Part shown: positions 46,656 through 58,139 of the stretch, piece by piece
Layout of the letters: every line of letters begins with the position of its first letter
Numbering within the stretch: the stretch's first letter is position 1
Assembly (NCBI GenBank): GCA_963682055.1
Contig: OY821750.1
Coordinates: 29,582,402-29,646,401, forward strand
Source of the DNA: Primula veris
Taxonomy: Eukaryota; Streptophyta; Magnoliopsida; Ericales; Primulaceae
DNA length: 64,000 nucleotides
Reading direction: 5' to 3'
Made by a program: the position numbers and the translations under genes
The notes under the pieces: model-generated
Told to the model about the DNA's origin: nothing
Databases searched by the model: none
The model's input: the letters and a program-made list of their open reading frames with translations, nothing else

Positions 46656-49600
46656 AGTATAGTATTATTTCTAATTAGTATTCCTCATTTTCACAATATA
46701 ATTCCAGTTTACTATTTTATCATGTTGCACAATATAAGATCAATCATCATGTATAGAAAGTTTTGTTAGCTAATTTTTACGTATTTGCCCTTTTAACATT
46801 AACTTAAATAAGAAATGCGTAAAAAAGTAATGGGTAAATTTTGAAGTTTAGGTGTAAAATAAGGGTAATGATGATGTTCCATTCAATTGGATGAGTTACC
46901 AATTAACCGTAATGTACTTATATTGTTGAACGGAAGAAATATTAGTATTGTTGTTAAAAAAAAAAAAAACTAGTCACATTGTTGAGATTTAATGGTTTGG
47001 AGTTCGGTATGAAATTGAACTGTTTAATACTATAAAATATAACAAATAAAAATAAATAAAATTTATTTTTGTTAAGAATTCCGTGACTAATTAATTATGG
47101 AGTTTACTAAAAGAAATCCTATTTTAAGACTTTTTTCTATATTTTTATGAATTTAGGTGAAATAAATAATGGCTAAAAGTTGTTTAATTAATAGAAAAAA
47201 TGTTGAAGGATTGGATTCATGCTTCATAAAATTTCAAGGAACAGTTTGTATCCAAAGAAAATTATAAAAACGGTTTTTTTATATCTTGAATGATTGTTTA
47301 TTAAATTTCAAAATAAATTATATATATATTAATTTTAGAATTGGTTTCTCTCTATCCTCCTTTTCTCTTTCTCAAATCTCACCAACATATGTCACATAGG
47401 CATATGCGCCTCCGCTATCGTTAAATCTCATGACGACAGGGTTGCGACTCAGTCGAGCGGATCGATGCCTATTAGAGGCACTGTTATACATGTTTTTTAA
47501 GACATTTAGGCTGTAGGTGACGGGATGAGGACTAAAAAATAACTAATACTCTGTATTAGTGATTAATGGAATAGTATGCTTGTTTGGCTTTCATCATATT
47601 AGGATGCTTATATATACTTTGTATACCGCCCCGTCGAAGAGTTATAATGTTGGTTACACGCATAATTATTTGTATGATGTGTTTCGATTTGAACATCCTA
47701 TGGATCTAACTCTCATGGCGATATACTATTAGTTGTAGAGAGTGATTACTATAAATGCGGATTAATACATAACACCCTCGCACCATAGGTATTAGGTAAC
47801 ACAGATCGGGACTTGATCATGACCTAGAATCGGGAATACTAATCAAGTCACTAACCAACCACACACCACTTGCTTTGGATACATATTTACATTGTTAATT
47901 TTTTTGGTTGAAGAAAATATTTTTTATTAAAAATGACGTCACTAAGTACTATTGTAGTGTGGTTTTTTTTTTTCCAGATATTTACTTATTTAGTATGACT
48001 TTTCAAGAAAAATTAAACCATTTTTCGTAATTTCATCCTTAACCCACATCGACACCCACCCAATATCACTATTGACCCCAACCACCCATACCCATCACTG
48101 TCCTTTTTTTCTTTCTTATTCGCGCCTAAATTGTTGCTTTTGGGCATAACGATTGCGATAAATACTGGTTTCTCGGCTAATTTATGGCTTATTTGCTTAT
48201 TAGCTTATTCGCTATAAGATGTTTAACATGTTGCAAACACGCCTTTCTTACTTATATACTGTCTTATTTATTTGTTTGCAGTTTATAAGTCTAACTTTTG
48301 ACACGTGTTGCAGTTTGTAAGTAACTTTTGACTCTTTTTGAAGAATCATGCAGTTTTTGTTTGCATATATATATATATATATATGAGATATATGTGAATA
48401 TGTGACAAACACGATGAACAGTATATATGACCATTAAACATGTCATGAAACTAAGGGAGACTAATGTACTCAACAAGTATATATGATCGCCGTTTAAAAA
48501 TAAGTTTGTTGAACTGAGAAAAACCAATTAGTTGAATAAAACAATTAACAAAGAGTAAGGTATTCGACGTAATGAATTGTATATTAGTTCAAATGTAGTT
48601 TATTGATGACAGAAAAATAATTTGTACAACGAAATGAAACTTAAAAACCAGTTCACTAAACGAGATAGTATTTTTTCCTAATAGAAACATTTTGATATCC
48701 AAACATTTCTTTATGTGTAGTATATATAATTATATGTCGACGTCTAGAACTCTTCGGTTTATCGTCACAAAGTTTAGCAAACAAAAGGTAAACTTTTTTA
48801 TTATTCATAGCTGCACAATAACTTGATTTGCAACTAAAATGTATTCAACCCATTAAATAATTTTCAAATTTTTATTTGTACAAGTCTTTACTTTTGTAGG
48901 CTTGAGATTGATCCGCTCTTTTCTTAGTAATTTGACAAAAATGTTAAATTCAAGCACTTATAGCTAGACAAGCCATATATGACTAGCTGGTTTCAATTCG
49001 ACATTTTATGAAACTAATACATTTTTTGTCAAAAAATGGATACTAAACTAATAAATTTATAAATGAGGCAAGATTTAAATGCTAAATTGAAATCTTTTCA
49101 TTATTTTGGAAAAAAAATACTATACTGTTCATGCAAGACTTGAATGATCTAGCTAATTCAGAATGTGCATCTATTTATATTGGATAATCTAGCTAAGAGT
49201 CCTCTAATGAACTCGTGTACAGGTTTTCAGATACAAGATTAACATTTCATCTCTTAAAGGAGTGACAATCTTTCTTCATTACTGTACTTGAAGATGTGAT
49301 GAACATTTTTCTTTGACATTTGAAAACATGCTTTTTAGGGGCGGATTTAGGAGGGAAGGGGTGACCACCGCCAGCGCAGAAATTTTAAAAATATTTTTTT
49401 ATATGAGAAATTTCAAATAATATTATGTTATGGACTTTAATAGTCACCCTAATACATAAATATGTACTAATGACATGATTGACCATTAATTTCTCATATT
49501 ATTCAATAATATCTTATAACTTATTTCCGTAGAGAAAGACAAAAGTAACATTATTCGAGTCTTTTCTTTTCTTTTCATGTTAGCAAAATAAGAAACTCTT

Positions 49601-50698
49601 TTATGTGTCAAATTCACTGTGCGTTTCGCAATGATCATCTCATTTTTTTTTTAACCATTATTGAGCGTTTAAACTCAGTTTTTGAGAACTCTAAGTTTTT
49701 TAAAAAAAAAATTATAGTAGCAATTTTTTTTCCTACAATCCTTTTAATTGCTCTTCTCATAAAATTAGATTAAAGAAAACATGCATGCAGTCCTTAATTT
49801 GCTTCATGCATGTGAGCAGTATTTAATATCTTGACTTTGTAAGAAATATTACAAGCAAATTATTTTGGAAATCAAGAAACGGTCAGTGGAGATGTGTGCT
49901 TAACCTAAGGTTAATTAATGCTCTATTTACTAAAGGGTTGACAGGGAATTATTCAAGAAGTTTTCACATGGCATGGTTTTGTCATTTGTGTTTAATCACT
50001 CTTTTAAAAATCGCAGTTCATAGTAAAAAGGTCCATAAAAACTCGAATCAAAACTTTAAAAGCTCCCATTTTCGCTTTTAAAGCCGGTAGCATAGCTCTT
50101 GTAAAAACGAGGTAGTTAAGATTTCTCTTTTTCAAACACGGTATACTCGATGTTACTCTCCAACGACATGGGTTCTAGTTCCTCCAAAAACAACAAAAAG
50201 TGTGCATCTATAATTTATACGTAAACATGTTACCAACTTTAATTGCTAATTATAAAACGCCAGCCCTATGTGGTCGTGATGCATTATAATTAATTTATTT
50301 TTTCTCCCATAATATTCTTAGCGATGAGTAAATTTGACGTATATGGCGTGCTACTTTTTGTAGACTAAACGTCATGCCAATGTAGCTGATCCACTATATT
50401 GCTTTGAAAGTTTAGGTGGGGGTTTTGTGGTCAATACTAGCATAATTAGCCCAAAAAAGTATCTAATAGTGGTACCAGAAGGACTCGTCAATTAGTATGT
50501 CAAAAGTATAGAAACTTGTGTTTTTTTTTTGTTTTTTTTTTTAGTATCATGCTTATTATTATTAGAAATAACGTGCATTAGTAGTGCATTATATAAGTAC
50601 AAAACTTGTTACTGTTCGGATTCTTCCGAATGAACTTAAACAAAACTCTAATCAACCGTCTATAAAAAGAAAGATGAAATATGCTATACGGGTTGAAC
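46656..50698. other. Gene-free intergenic DNA
   Basis: No supportable gene on either strand; short open frames (48291-48527, 49896-50081) lack recognisable content. There is a TA microsatellite at 48366-48384. A GGGGCGGATTTAGGAGGGAAGG motif at 49338 looks like the terminus of a degenerate short transposon, with the other end not found. Confidence 0.5.
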
Positions 50699-51062
50699 GT
50701 TACGACTAGAGATGGCCATTTCGCGGGTTTCAACCCGATCCGTCATGGGTCGGGTAAAAGTGCAATTCTATTCGGGTCGGATTTAAATGGATAAAAATGC
50801 AACTTAAAAAAATGTAACTTAAGACTCTTTCTCCTCTCTCATATACATTAAACTCTCTATTTTATATTATTTTTATATTATACTTCTAAATCAAATAATT
50901 TTTTAATCTAACTAACAAATTTTATTTGAAATTTTTGACATTTATGAGATTTATTTTTTAAAAGGAAAAAAATATTTTTAAAAAACGGATCAAATGGGTA
51001 AATGTGCAACTTTGTCATCGGGTCGTGTTGAAATCTGTAAAATTGTCATTCCTAGTTACGAC
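50699..51062. mobile_element. hAT-type MITE with a perfect 8-bp target duplication
   Basis: The element at 50707-51054 begins TAGAGATGGCCATTT and ends AAATTGTCATTCCTA, an imperfect inverted pair. It is flanked by identical 8-mers GTTACGAC (50699-50706 and 51055-51062), the hAT signature. Inner copies of GGGTCGGGT and AACGGATCAAATGGGT on opposite strands extend the similarity to the 14938-15661 element. 348 bp, non-coding. Confidence 0.85.
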
Positions 51063-51239
51063 TTACGACGTCGCACTGGCTTAGGTAAACTGATGATAAC
51101 AAGTACAAACGGGTGATTTGGAAATGTCATATACACACAAACATTGAGTTTTTGCAATCAACCCTAATATCCTATATGAATTTTGAAACAACCCCATGTC
51201 CATTATTGAAATATCATAGCTATATATATATATATATAA

Positions 51240-51540
51240 TCGATGATTTCGGTATCACCATCTAAATTAATTATGAAATCATGTCACGTGACAGTACGCG
51301 TTAACGTGTGATAATAATTTTGTCATTATGTATCATAATATATCATCCTTGAAAAATGTTTTTCCCAATTTCACAAATAACAAAAATTAACACATAATTC
51401 AAATTTGAGGAAAAACGTTGTTATAAAATGATATATTTTGGTACAGAATAACAAAATTGCCCTTTAACATTCAACTTTATCAAACACGTATTGTCATGTG
51501 TCATGTGACATGATTTTATGATTAATTTAATCGTACTTTT
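51240..51540. repeat. Imperfect inverted repeat, MITE-like
   Basis: Left: TATGAAATCATGTCACGTGACA and TATCATAATATATCAT. Right: AAATGATATATTTTGGTA, then TGTCATGTGACATGATTTTATGA. They pair in opposite orientation around a centre near 51390. No clear termini or target duplication. The following region to 53004 contains no recognisable gene; the part nearest the ABIL start is its promoter and leader. Confidence 0.5.
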
Positions 51541-53004
51541 CGATATTTTTTTTTTAAGATAAATACACCGCAAGCTACCAAATGGTTTTGACAACCAGGG
51601 TTTCTAACAAATATTGTATCTTCTTTATACTCTAATACGAATGTAATTAGAAGAAGACTTATGTTTGATCATAAAAATTAAAAAAATTACATTTTGGCCC
51701 CTTTGATGTGGACTATACTATATGGAAGTCAGTATTTTAAAGTTTATCTTAATTAGTTTCCAAAATTTAAAACCTCTGATAGTTTGTCACTTTGTCTCGT
51801 ATATATAGTAGTCATAGATAATAATAACATGACGCATTAAATAATGTATATGGTTCACTCTAATTAGGAACGCTAGCTCATTTACATTACCAGATAGCTA
51901 GATTATGGGCCTTTCTTGTTTTGTTTTGTTATAGTAGATATAAAAATAATTAATACTAGTATATATTTGATAGAGATTAATAAACGGCCAACAAAAGCTC
52001 ACGGGTGACATGAAAAAAACACTTCTCATTTTGTCCTTATTCTTCGTGTCAACTGAATTTAGTACTACGTGTAAGGTGTAACTGCACAGTACAAAAATAC
52101 ATGCATGATTAAAATTATCGTAACTAAATGACAAATTTGAAAATTTGTTCATATATTCTAATAAAAATTCACAATTTGGAAGTTCTTTTCAAATTTATAA
52201 TTTCGACATAGTTATGCCGATGCGTCTCAAACTGCACACATATTCTGTAAAATTAATACATAGTACGTATAATATATTATAGAATAATGCCAACTAGTTG
52301 GACCACCAAAATTTAGGTAAATTTTAGAAGATTGCAATAACAAGTTCCCAAAGTAAACAGATCAACAGTATTTTTTTAAATTTGTACCAAGTGCATTTAA
52401 TTTATTTGCCATAATAAGTTCAAATGCTTATGCAAAGATGGAAAATCCAACCGTTTCCTTTTAAAATATTGCAACTTACAACTCAACAAGTGCTTTTTAA
52501 TTTCATTCAGTAAGTTTCCATTTCTATGATCTTTCATGGCTATAAGTTGCTATACAAATACTAGTTTCTATTGTAACATTGTCACACCTTAATTAATGTA
52601 TCGTCAATTTCAATTTCTATAAACTTTTTCAAAATTTCTTTTACAAATGTGATAAAGACTTTTAGTTGATCTTATTTTATACTATTTTCCAAAATTTCAA
52701 TTGTCCCTACAGGCACATTATAAGTTCACTACTTAAATGGTTATCATAAAACCAACAAATTATTAACTAAAAATCTGGTTTTTTTGGGTCCAAATCCACC
52801 TATTTCCAAAGAAAGTTTAGAAACAATTTTTGTATTCAATTGAAGTTTAAGTACAAGATGGAATTTACATGGAAACTAAGAGGACTACTAATACAAAACA
52901 AATAAATCACGAGCCTTCTTTTATTATCAAAAGCATATTAAGTTCTGTTTTTCTTCTGTTATTTCATTAAACTTCAAAATTTTTATTGCAACTTAAGAGA
53001 GAAG

Positions 53005-56000
53005 ATGGGAATGCAGGACACAGAATTATCGAAAAATGAAAAGCCCGAAACTAAGCTGAATTATGATTCCACACGTTTCAACAAGTCTCTTCAGGTTAGT
53101 TATTCTTGAAAATAAATTATGAGGCTAATTATAGAAGTATTATTTGGTTCCATCATTTTTAACATACCTTATTGTCTTTTGTTTATCTTCATTGCATTTG
53201 GTTGATCATATGATTAACATTGAGATGTTAGTTTTAGTTAGGTAGTTAAAATAGTTACTAAATTTTTTTGGTTGTAATAACTCTTTTTTTCTTAAAGCTT
53301 CAAATAAGTCTACTGACGGAACCAGAAACTCAAAGTGTGAGAGACTGAAATTCTATATAAAAAATCTTATACCAGATATGTGTATTTTTTCCCGGGGAGG
53401 GGCGAAAACTATTTTTTTAAGATTTTGATTTAAATACATAGAATTTTTTACTTTCTCGGTAAAAAAAATTAAAATGGGGTCGCGGCCCCGACTAGCCCCA
53501 TCTAGTTCCTTCCCTTGGATAAGACAACTAAGAATCTTAGATGTTGCAGTTAAACACACATAAATATATGTACTTAAATATTTACTTGAACTTTATTTTA
53601 AGTTTTGTGTGTTTACATTTGGTTTAATACACAAAACCTTGTTTACAAATGTGGCTAAATAGAGGGATTATTTGGTTGCATTTCTTTACTTTAGCTTCTT
53701 TGCTTTTTGATAATCACAATCATTTGGTTAGACACTAGTTTGAAGTTTGATATATTTTCTTGTTTTCTTAGTTGAATGAGTCTGTTTTTTTTTTTAATGG
53801 GATTCAGATAAGTCAGTTTACTATTAATTTTGGAATAATCGTGTGTTTACCTTGTGGTTTATTCGAGTGTTGTGTTTGTATTATAGGAGCTTAAGGATTT
53901 ATGCTCTCAAATTCATTATGCTGCTGATTATTGCGAAGCATCTTATCGAAACGCGGAAAATAAAGAAAAGAAAGAGTGAGTTTAATTACTTTACAAGATT
54001 ACTTATGTAATTATACGTTTATGTTGTGTTTTACTGTGGATATGAATAAATTTATATATTATTTTATATGTTTTATGCAGTAATAACTAGATATTTTTTG
54101 CAGTTTCAATTGCAATGATATATTCAAGTATCTTAATATGGAAACAAGCAAATATTGGCCGTGTATAATTGGATATTTATAGCTGTCTCTTTCAGTTATG
54201 ATTTCCTACCAATAAATAAGTTTGTATTGTGTTGAAAATTCAGCCTAAAAAAGTATAATTAATATGATTTTAAGTTTCAACTGGTGTAAAGCAATTTGGC
54301 ATAAAAAAACAGGCACAGCCAGACAAAAAGGAAGGTATTAATTATAGTAAATTATGGTAATAGTTTTGAAACAAAGGATAATAAAAATAAATAAATAATG
54401 TGAAAGCCTATGTTTGCCTGAACTGCACTAAAGTATAAATATAGACGCATAAAATGTAAACACAAATGTGTCAAAAATATGTCTACAATTATAGTTCATT
54501 CAAATATATTCAAAATAACAATTAAGTTATGCAGGTAATGGTACACTCAACCAAATATAATGTTCTAGCTGCTACTTTTACGTATTTAAAACGCCTTAGT
54601 TTACACTTAAATTGCATAATGGTATTTTTGTGCCTTTTCGTTTTTTTAGTTTTTTCTGTTTATTACCAAAACTTATAAATGCTTTCAACACAACAATAAA
54701 AAAATAGTTTTTTTAAACATTGATTGACATTGCACACATTTCTTTCAAATTTAATATAATTTCCCATTTTCTCCAATGCAGTGTAATGGACAACACAAAA
54801 GAGTATATTTGCAAAGCAGTTGTTACAGTTGTTGATCACCTTGGAAGTGTATCAGCTCAACTTGAATGCCGCATTACAAACAACAATATAGTTCCCGAAA
54901 CAGATTCTAAAATCACCGGTTTGAATCAAGTTAATACCTTTTACTATTTTTTTTGATTCCATAGTAGATTTATAATTCATAGTAGGTGTTGCTTGAGGTA
55001 TTTAATCATTTGAGTTTTGTTTAATTATGTTTGCCAGAGGATCATCGCATTGCAAAAATACAGCCACAAGCTATCTTTCAGTAGATTGTGCTTGAAGGCT
55101 AATGTCCCTAGATATCACACTCGATATATATTTCCTTGTAAGCATATCACCCCATTTCTCCGACAATTTCAGTCTTATTTGATAAAGCATATGTAACTTT
55201 CAGCAATTTAATTTCTAACTCGCTCCTTTCTTTTCGTTTTTTTGTGTGTGTGTGGATTTGATCAGCTATCACAGGCAAAGAGAAATCAAAAGAAGAGCAA
55301 AGGTAAACTCCTCTTTTTAATACTTTTGATTTACGCTTTTGGTGATAATCTCATGCAACCCATTTCCTTAGTTTGTTTGGTTGTACCTTTCAAGCGAACA
55401 ACTCAGAAGCTGATTTTTGTTTTTCTATTGTGTTCATAGCTTGTAAAAGCTAGAAATTTCAGAGGATTAGCTTACCGCCTTTTTAGCTCAGAAAAGGCAG
55501 GAAAAAAATGAGTCTTAACAATAGCAAAATTTATGAACGTAGAAAAAGTTTTTTTTTGAATGAACGTAGAAAAAGCTGTGTTATCTAGTTTGTTAAACAT
55601 TTTAAGAAGATACAAATAGGAAGCAACATAGTGGATTTAAGTCACAAAGCTAGTAGAAACCAGAGTGAAGCGTAAATAAAAAAATTAAGTAGTCGCAAAT
55701 ATAAGGTATGAGATTCAAAGGATATACTGATTTAATCTTTTTTACGTCTTTTTTACAGGGGCGTGGACAATAAAACTGGTGCTAAAACTAGTAACAAACA
55801 TGAATTTGAGACAGAGGAGGAGATGCCTCTTTTTCTGTATACATACAATCACAAGCCATCTCTAACCAATGACTCGATTCGAGACATAACTAATCCTACC
55901 TCAAATTCAGGTAGTTTTCACTTCCACAATATAGTTAATTACTTCATTTATTGAACTTTTATTACTTATCACATATATCTATCAATATCTCTGATAATAG

Positions 56001-56683
56001 TATAATACTAATTGTCTGTTTTCAAAGTTAAACATAAGTCATTCATGTTTTGGCATATACAGCATAAAACCTTAAGTTAAACATTTAAACGTATATTCAA
56101 TAAGCTATTTTCATAGATTGTCTTAATTATTAGGTTTACGAAGTTCTGTTAAAACTTAAAGTAGAATACCACATAAGCCTCTCTTGTTCCTTTTGGCGAA
56201 ATCACATAAGTTTTGAAATGAAAGTCAAGATACTTATAAAGTATACAGGTTTTACATTTAAAACTAGTTGGGAAGCTCTAATTTTGGATGTTGATATAGT
56301 TACAAATGTTACAAAATGTAATTCTTACAAGTGCAAGAGTTTCCATAAATAAACGTAAATAAACGATGGTATGAGCTCAAGTTATCCAGTCGATTAGTTT
56401 ATGCTGCTTTTTAAGTGTTAATAAATAGTTTTTAACTTTGAATCTCACAGTATTACCCGTTCGCGATGCATTAGCTGCGCCCCAAAAGACTCTTAAACCT
56501 TCCTTTGATTTTGAGGTGAACAAACTTTTCATTACTTACCTATCTACAAAAGATCATTTTTCCTTTTCTATCTCAAAATTTTGTTTCCATTTTTGGCAGG
56601 CTACACGTAAAATCAAACGTAATATGCTAACCAGAAGATTAGTACAAAGCTCGATTATCCGGAAAAGTAAATTAACAGCTTAG
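53005..56683 (+). CDS. ABIL: ABL-interactor-like protein (SCAR/WAVE complex subunit)
   Basis: ABIL proteins are the plant Abi subunits of the SCAR/WAVE complex, which switches on ARP2/3 to nucleate branched actin at the cell cortex. Exons: 53005-53094, 53887-53975, 54782-54929, 55038-55137, 55266-55302, 55759-55910, 56451-56515, 56600-56683; phases agree, 254 aa (family about 280-330). Landmarks: RFNKSLQELKDLCSQIHYAADYCEASY (helical SCAR-binding part, split over exons 1-2), VMDNTKEYICKAVVTVVDHLGSVSAQL, LNQRIIALQKY, VPRYHTRYIFP. The C-terminus is VLPVRDALAAPQK followed by a strongly basic end (KIKRN, RRLVQ, RKSKLTA). The middle (exons 5-6) is short and divergent. The start is the first ATG before the conserved RFNKSLQ. 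Intron 1 contains a short transposon-like insert at 53313-53518. It converges on a RopGEF gene 1.46 kb away. Which of ABIL1-4 it matches is not decided. Confidence 0.88.
53313..53518. mobile_element. Short GC-tipped transposon remnant in ABIL intron 1
   Basis: It starts TGACGGAACCAGAAACTC and ends CTAGTTCCTTCCCTTGG, with CCCGGGGAGGGG and GGGGTCGCGGCCCC inside, so the tips are roughly inverted. The interior is T/A-rich. Similar tips occur at 840-1075, 10490-11070 and 49336, so I treat it as one degenerate non-autonomous family. Superfamily unknown. Confidence 0.45.
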
Positions 56684-57123
56684 AATCAGATGATGGCAAC
56701 CAAAATATGTATTTTCCATTGTTTTTGAACTTTTAAGCATAATGGTTGTAGTGACAAATATTTGAAATCATCAAGAAAGTAGGAACTTGCTATGGGTTGA
56801 AAACATCATTATTTGTTTTTAGGATGCTGATTCTGTATTTTACTTGCCAATTTCTATCTTAAGAACAATCCAAATGTAGGTTGTTCAAGTAAAATATCCA
56901 TTAAATGTCAATATATATAACTAGAAGAAGTGAAAGTTTAAATAAGAATAACTGAAATTTTACATATGTTATCTTTATCAAACAAACTGTTCTCAGTAAA
57001 GAAATTAGAGAAATACTCATTACAGCACTATCGATATATAATACTAATCTCATATAGTAATAAACATATACAGTAGGAGTGATATCCTCTCTAAATTGAT
57101 AACCTCTATAAACTGGTAAAAAG

Positions 57124-57700
57124 TTCCGGTCCGAAGTCGGGACCAATTTTAAATTTAATATCCCTAGTAAAACAAATAATTTTCATAAAATTTTAGTGCT
57201 AATTTTCCAACTTTTGCATAAAGTGATATTTTGGAATAGATTCATATATTTTTACATAAACGAATTTGAAACATGGAGAGATTGTATAGACTAATATTTA
57301 TGTAAATTCTTGATGAATTTAAAGAATATATACTGGTCTAATTTATAAATAATTGTTTGGGGTAAAAGTTTCATGCCAAATAAATGTTGGTAAATCTTTT
57401 AGAAAGTCAACAAACTATTCAAATTTTCTATGAGATGGTACAAGTGTGATTATTATTGATATTTTTTGGTGACTTGAATATGGATAAGGAAAAAATTACA
57501 ATTCATAAATATTTTTTGGTGACTTGAATATACATAAAATAATTTTTTGGTGTATATGTATTTAGTGGCCAAAAACCCAATTCAAATCATTTCGAAAAAA
57601 ATTCAATAACCGCTCTAAAGTGATATTTTCACCCGTACCAATCATTTCCCTTTAGAGGCTTCTTGTGTATTGAGGTTGTATAAATTATAATATATGACAT
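57124..57700 (+). repeat. Dispersed direct repeat, left copy
   Basis: It begins TTCCGGTCCGAAGTCGGGAC and ends near AGAGGCTTCTTGTGTATTGA...TATATGACATG. It is nearly colinear with 61718-62317; the left copy lacks a few short segments present in the right one (before TAGTAAAAC, in the TTTTGTCCCAACTTTTGC region and before GATAACCGC). Inside, TATTTTTTGGTGACTTGAAT is itself repeated. Upstream DNA (CTCTCTAAATTGATAACCTC) does not continue into the right copy. Confidence 0.85.
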
Positions 57701-57733
57701 GTGGATCACAACTATTTCACAAGTCACAAGACT

Positions 57734-57818
57734 AGTTTGGCTATAAATGAAGAATGTGCAACTGGTGTGTTGGAGTCTCCGACACACCAGTTTCACATTC
57801 TCGATTTATAGACAAACT
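57734..57818. repeat. 85-bp near-perfect inverted repeat without loop
   Basis: Two 42-base arms meet at GGAG-T-CTCC with 37 of 42 positions complementary. The arms carry CTATAAAT, AGAATGTG and AACTGGTGTGT. It is just outside the direct repeat copy and downstream of both convergent genes. It could be a tiny palindromic MITE or encode a miRNA-like foldback. Confidence 0.8.
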
Positions 57819-58139
57819 ATTGTTATTGTTAAAACGGGAGCGTGAGGGGTGGTTTTTGAGCCGTAATCTCAAAAGTCATTTGCTCATTGCTATTGAAAGT
57901 TAGATGCACATGTGAAAATTGGAATTATAAACACCCACAAAAAACCATATCAATCGAACAATTTACAGAATAACATCACCAAAGCTACTACAAACTACAT
58001 CCCATATAATATGAATTTAACGGATGATTGCTAAAACTTCTCTATCCAAAATAGGATGGAAGAACACGGATTCAAATACTATAGTCTTATGGTAGCTCAT
58101 CACATATATACACACCTTATAAATAAACCAAAACTCTTT

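Larger units (their letters stand above)
56684..58139. other. Region between convergent ABIL and RopGEF genes
   Basis: It contains the left copy of a long direct repeat (57124-57700), a compact 85-bp inverted repeat (57734-57818) and presumably both 3' UTRs. No gene is visible. Confidence 0.55.
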
